Shown here one piece after another: positions 52,301 to 55,300 of a DNA stretch of 64,000 bases (its first letter is position 1; every line of letters begins with the position of its first letter). This DNA is from Sycon ciliatum (taxonomy: Eukaryota; Porifera; Calcarea; Leucosolenida; Sycettidae), in the NCBI RefSeq assembly GCF_964019385.1, contig NC_088654.1, positions 5,677,218 to 5,741,217 on the forward strand, given 5' to 3'. The position numbers were made by a program, and so were the translations under genes. Under the pieces are notes generated by a model. The model worked only from the letters and a program-made list of their open reading frames with translations, was not told the DNA's origin and did no database searches.

Positions 52301-55300
52301 TAGACGCGTAGAGTTTTTGAAATATTTCAAATTTGGCTGGAACGTTTTGAGAATAGTTTTCGGAATATTGCTCAGGATCGCTCCACAATTACTCTCATAT
52401 AGTTTCTAAAGGATTGGATAACAGACGCCCAATTTGGAAAAAATTATGCACAAAGTGATCACAGATTTTATGTGGTATAGATGCTGGCATAACGGTTTTT
52501 GCCTAGGTACGCGTCTATAGTTTTGAAATGGACTGTAGTAAAAGTCGTTTGATGGCGGTGCAAGGTAGGTGGTTGCTGTATCCAGTGCTGTTGCTGTGTA
52601 GAACTGTCCGTGCATGAAAAAAGGTCATTAAAAGCAGGTGGTCGCTAAACCCAGAGGTTGCTTTCACCAGGTTTTACTGTAGTAGGAATGGGTTTGCTCC
52701 CACACTGGAGCTCGCGCTATACTGCCGACGACTTGACACTTGACTGCCGCAAACTCGCAACCTCTATTTTTACTGTACTGTACACAAAATCGACGAAACA
52801 GTCAAGTGTGCGGTGTCATAAAATTACAACTTACCTGAGCAATGTGTTGCATTTCCTTGGTAACCAGTTGAACATGCGCATGTATATGAACCAGGGATGT
52901 TGCTACAGTTAGCGTTCGCATGACAACCATGTGTTTTTGCTGTACATTCATTGTTGTCTGATATGGTGATACAGTGGACAACAGAATAGCATTAGGAGCC
53001 ATTCGTAATTTTATTTAGAAACAAAAAGTAGTTGTTTAAGGCGGGGGTGAGCGCCTGTTTGTTTCTCGAAAAAATACCGATGCACAGTTTGTATGTGTGG
53101 GCACATCCAGCTAGAAAAGAATAATCTATACTATGTGCCGTATGTATGTGTTCGTTTTTCAAGGAGGGGGGGGGGGGTTGAAGAGAAATGACTAGTTTTC
53201 GTGTCTAAACGAGAGAGCTATGCTTTTTTGCCTTGATGACCAAGACAAAAAAGCATAGGAATATTATAAATTTGAAACTCGGATGTTGAGCCATAAATAA
53301 ATGTAGAAAGGAAAAGGACATAATATGGATACGAGTTAAGAGTAACTCTCCATCACTGTGACTGGTATATACAGTCAGAAAGTGCAACAACTAGGCACAA
53401 AACTGAAAAGAGTACTGAGACATTTGACGTCCTGACACCTAGCTTCAACACATCTCCGTAGCGCTAACTGACAGCCTACCAACTTGGAAGGTTCAAGGTT
53501 ATGGAAAGACCAAAGAGGGGAAGGCAAGCGTTACTCTTAACTCGTATCCATATGTCCTTTTCCTTTCTACATGTTATAAATTCTTATAAATTTCTACTTT
53601 TTTGTTACTCGGATGTTGAGCCATAAATAAATGTAGAAGAGAAAAGGACATATGGATACGAGTTAAGAGTAACTCTCCATCACTGTAACATGATACTTTA
53701 TACAGTCAGAAAGTGCAATAACTAGGCACAAAACTGACAGAGTACTGAAACATTCGACGTCCTGACACCTAGCTTCAACACATCTCCGTAGCGCTAACCG
53801 ACAGCCTTCCAACTTGGAAGGTTCAAGGTTATGGAAAGACCAAAGAGGGGAAGGCAAGCGCAACGAAAACGAGCAAAAGCTACAGTCCCAACGGAACAAA
53901 GAATGTCGATTGTTACTGGACGATGACGAGACCAGTACGATATTTGACAAAGCGGTCTAACTACAATTCGAAGCAGCAAAGCAGCACACCACCCAACTTG
54001 GGTGGGTCATAAATATCAAAGATAAGTAAAGAAAGGGAAGCTTTGCGAAAACGAATTGTACAAGCCGAAAGCCAAACTCCTACAGTACTCCTCATGCATG
54101 ACATTGTGATGGACTAGTTGACTACAAAACAAGTTGTTTCACACGACGTACGTTTCGCCGTATGGTTCGTGACGGCTCATCAGGTGTGCAATATGAAACT
54201 CGGATGTTGAGCCATAAATAAATGTAGAAGAGAAAAGGACATATGGATACGAGTTAAGAGTAACTCTCCATCACTGTAACATGATACTTTATACAGTCAG
54301 AAAGTGCAATAACTAGGCACAAAACTGACAGAGTACTGAAACATTCGACGTCCTGACACCTAGCTTCAACACATCTCCGTAGCGCTAACCGACAGCCTTC
54401 CAACTTGGAAGGTTCAAGGTTATGGAAAGACCAAAGAGGGGAAGGCAAGCGCAACGAAAACGAGCAAAAGCTACAGTCCCAACGGAACAAAGAATGTCGA
54501 TTGTTACTGGACGATGACGAGACCAGTATGATATTTGACAAAGCGGTCTAACTACAATTCGAAGCAGCAAAGCAGCACACCACCCAACTTGGGTGGGTCA
54601 TAAATATCAAAGATAAGTAAAGAAAGGGAAGCTTTGCGAAAACGAATTGTACAAGCCGAAAGCCAAACTCCTACAGTACTCCTCATGCATGACATTGTGA
54701 TGGACTAGTTGACTACAAAACAAGTTGTTTCACACGACGTACGTTTCGCCGTATGGTTCGTGACGGCTCATCAGGTGTGCAATATGAAACTCGGATGTTG
54801 AGCCATAAATAAATGTAGAAGAGAAAAGGACATATGGATACGAGTTAAGAGTAACTCTCCATCACTGTAACATGATACTTTATACAGTCAGAAAGTGCAA
54901 TAACTAGGCACAAAACTGACAGAGTACTGAAACATTCGACGTCCTGACACCTAGCTTCAACACATCTCCGTAGCGCTAACCGACAGCCTTCCAACTTGGA
55001 AGGTTCAAGGTTATGGAAAGACCAAAGAGGGGAAGGCAAGCGCAACGAAAACGAGCAAAAGCTACAGTCCCAACGGAACAAAGAATGTCGATTGTTACTG
55101 GACGATGACGAGACCAGTACGATATTTGACAAAGCGGTCTAACTACAATTCGAAGCAGCAAAGCAGCACTTTTCTCTTCTACATTTATTTATGGCTCAAC
55201 ATCCGAGTTTCATATTGCACACCTGATGAGCCGTCACGAACCATACGGCGAAACGTACGTCGTGTGAAACAACTTGTTTTGTAGTCAACTAGTCCATCAC

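Larger units (their letters stand above)
35715..54820. repeat. 19.1 kb segmental tandem duplication, copy 2
   Basis: Second direct copy. Its left end cuts the transmembrane exon. Its right end continues without a break into a third 591 bp repeat monomer, so this end keeps the ancestral order and copy 1 carries the new junction. All mobile elements are shared with copy 1, so they predate the duplication. Confidence 0.95.
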
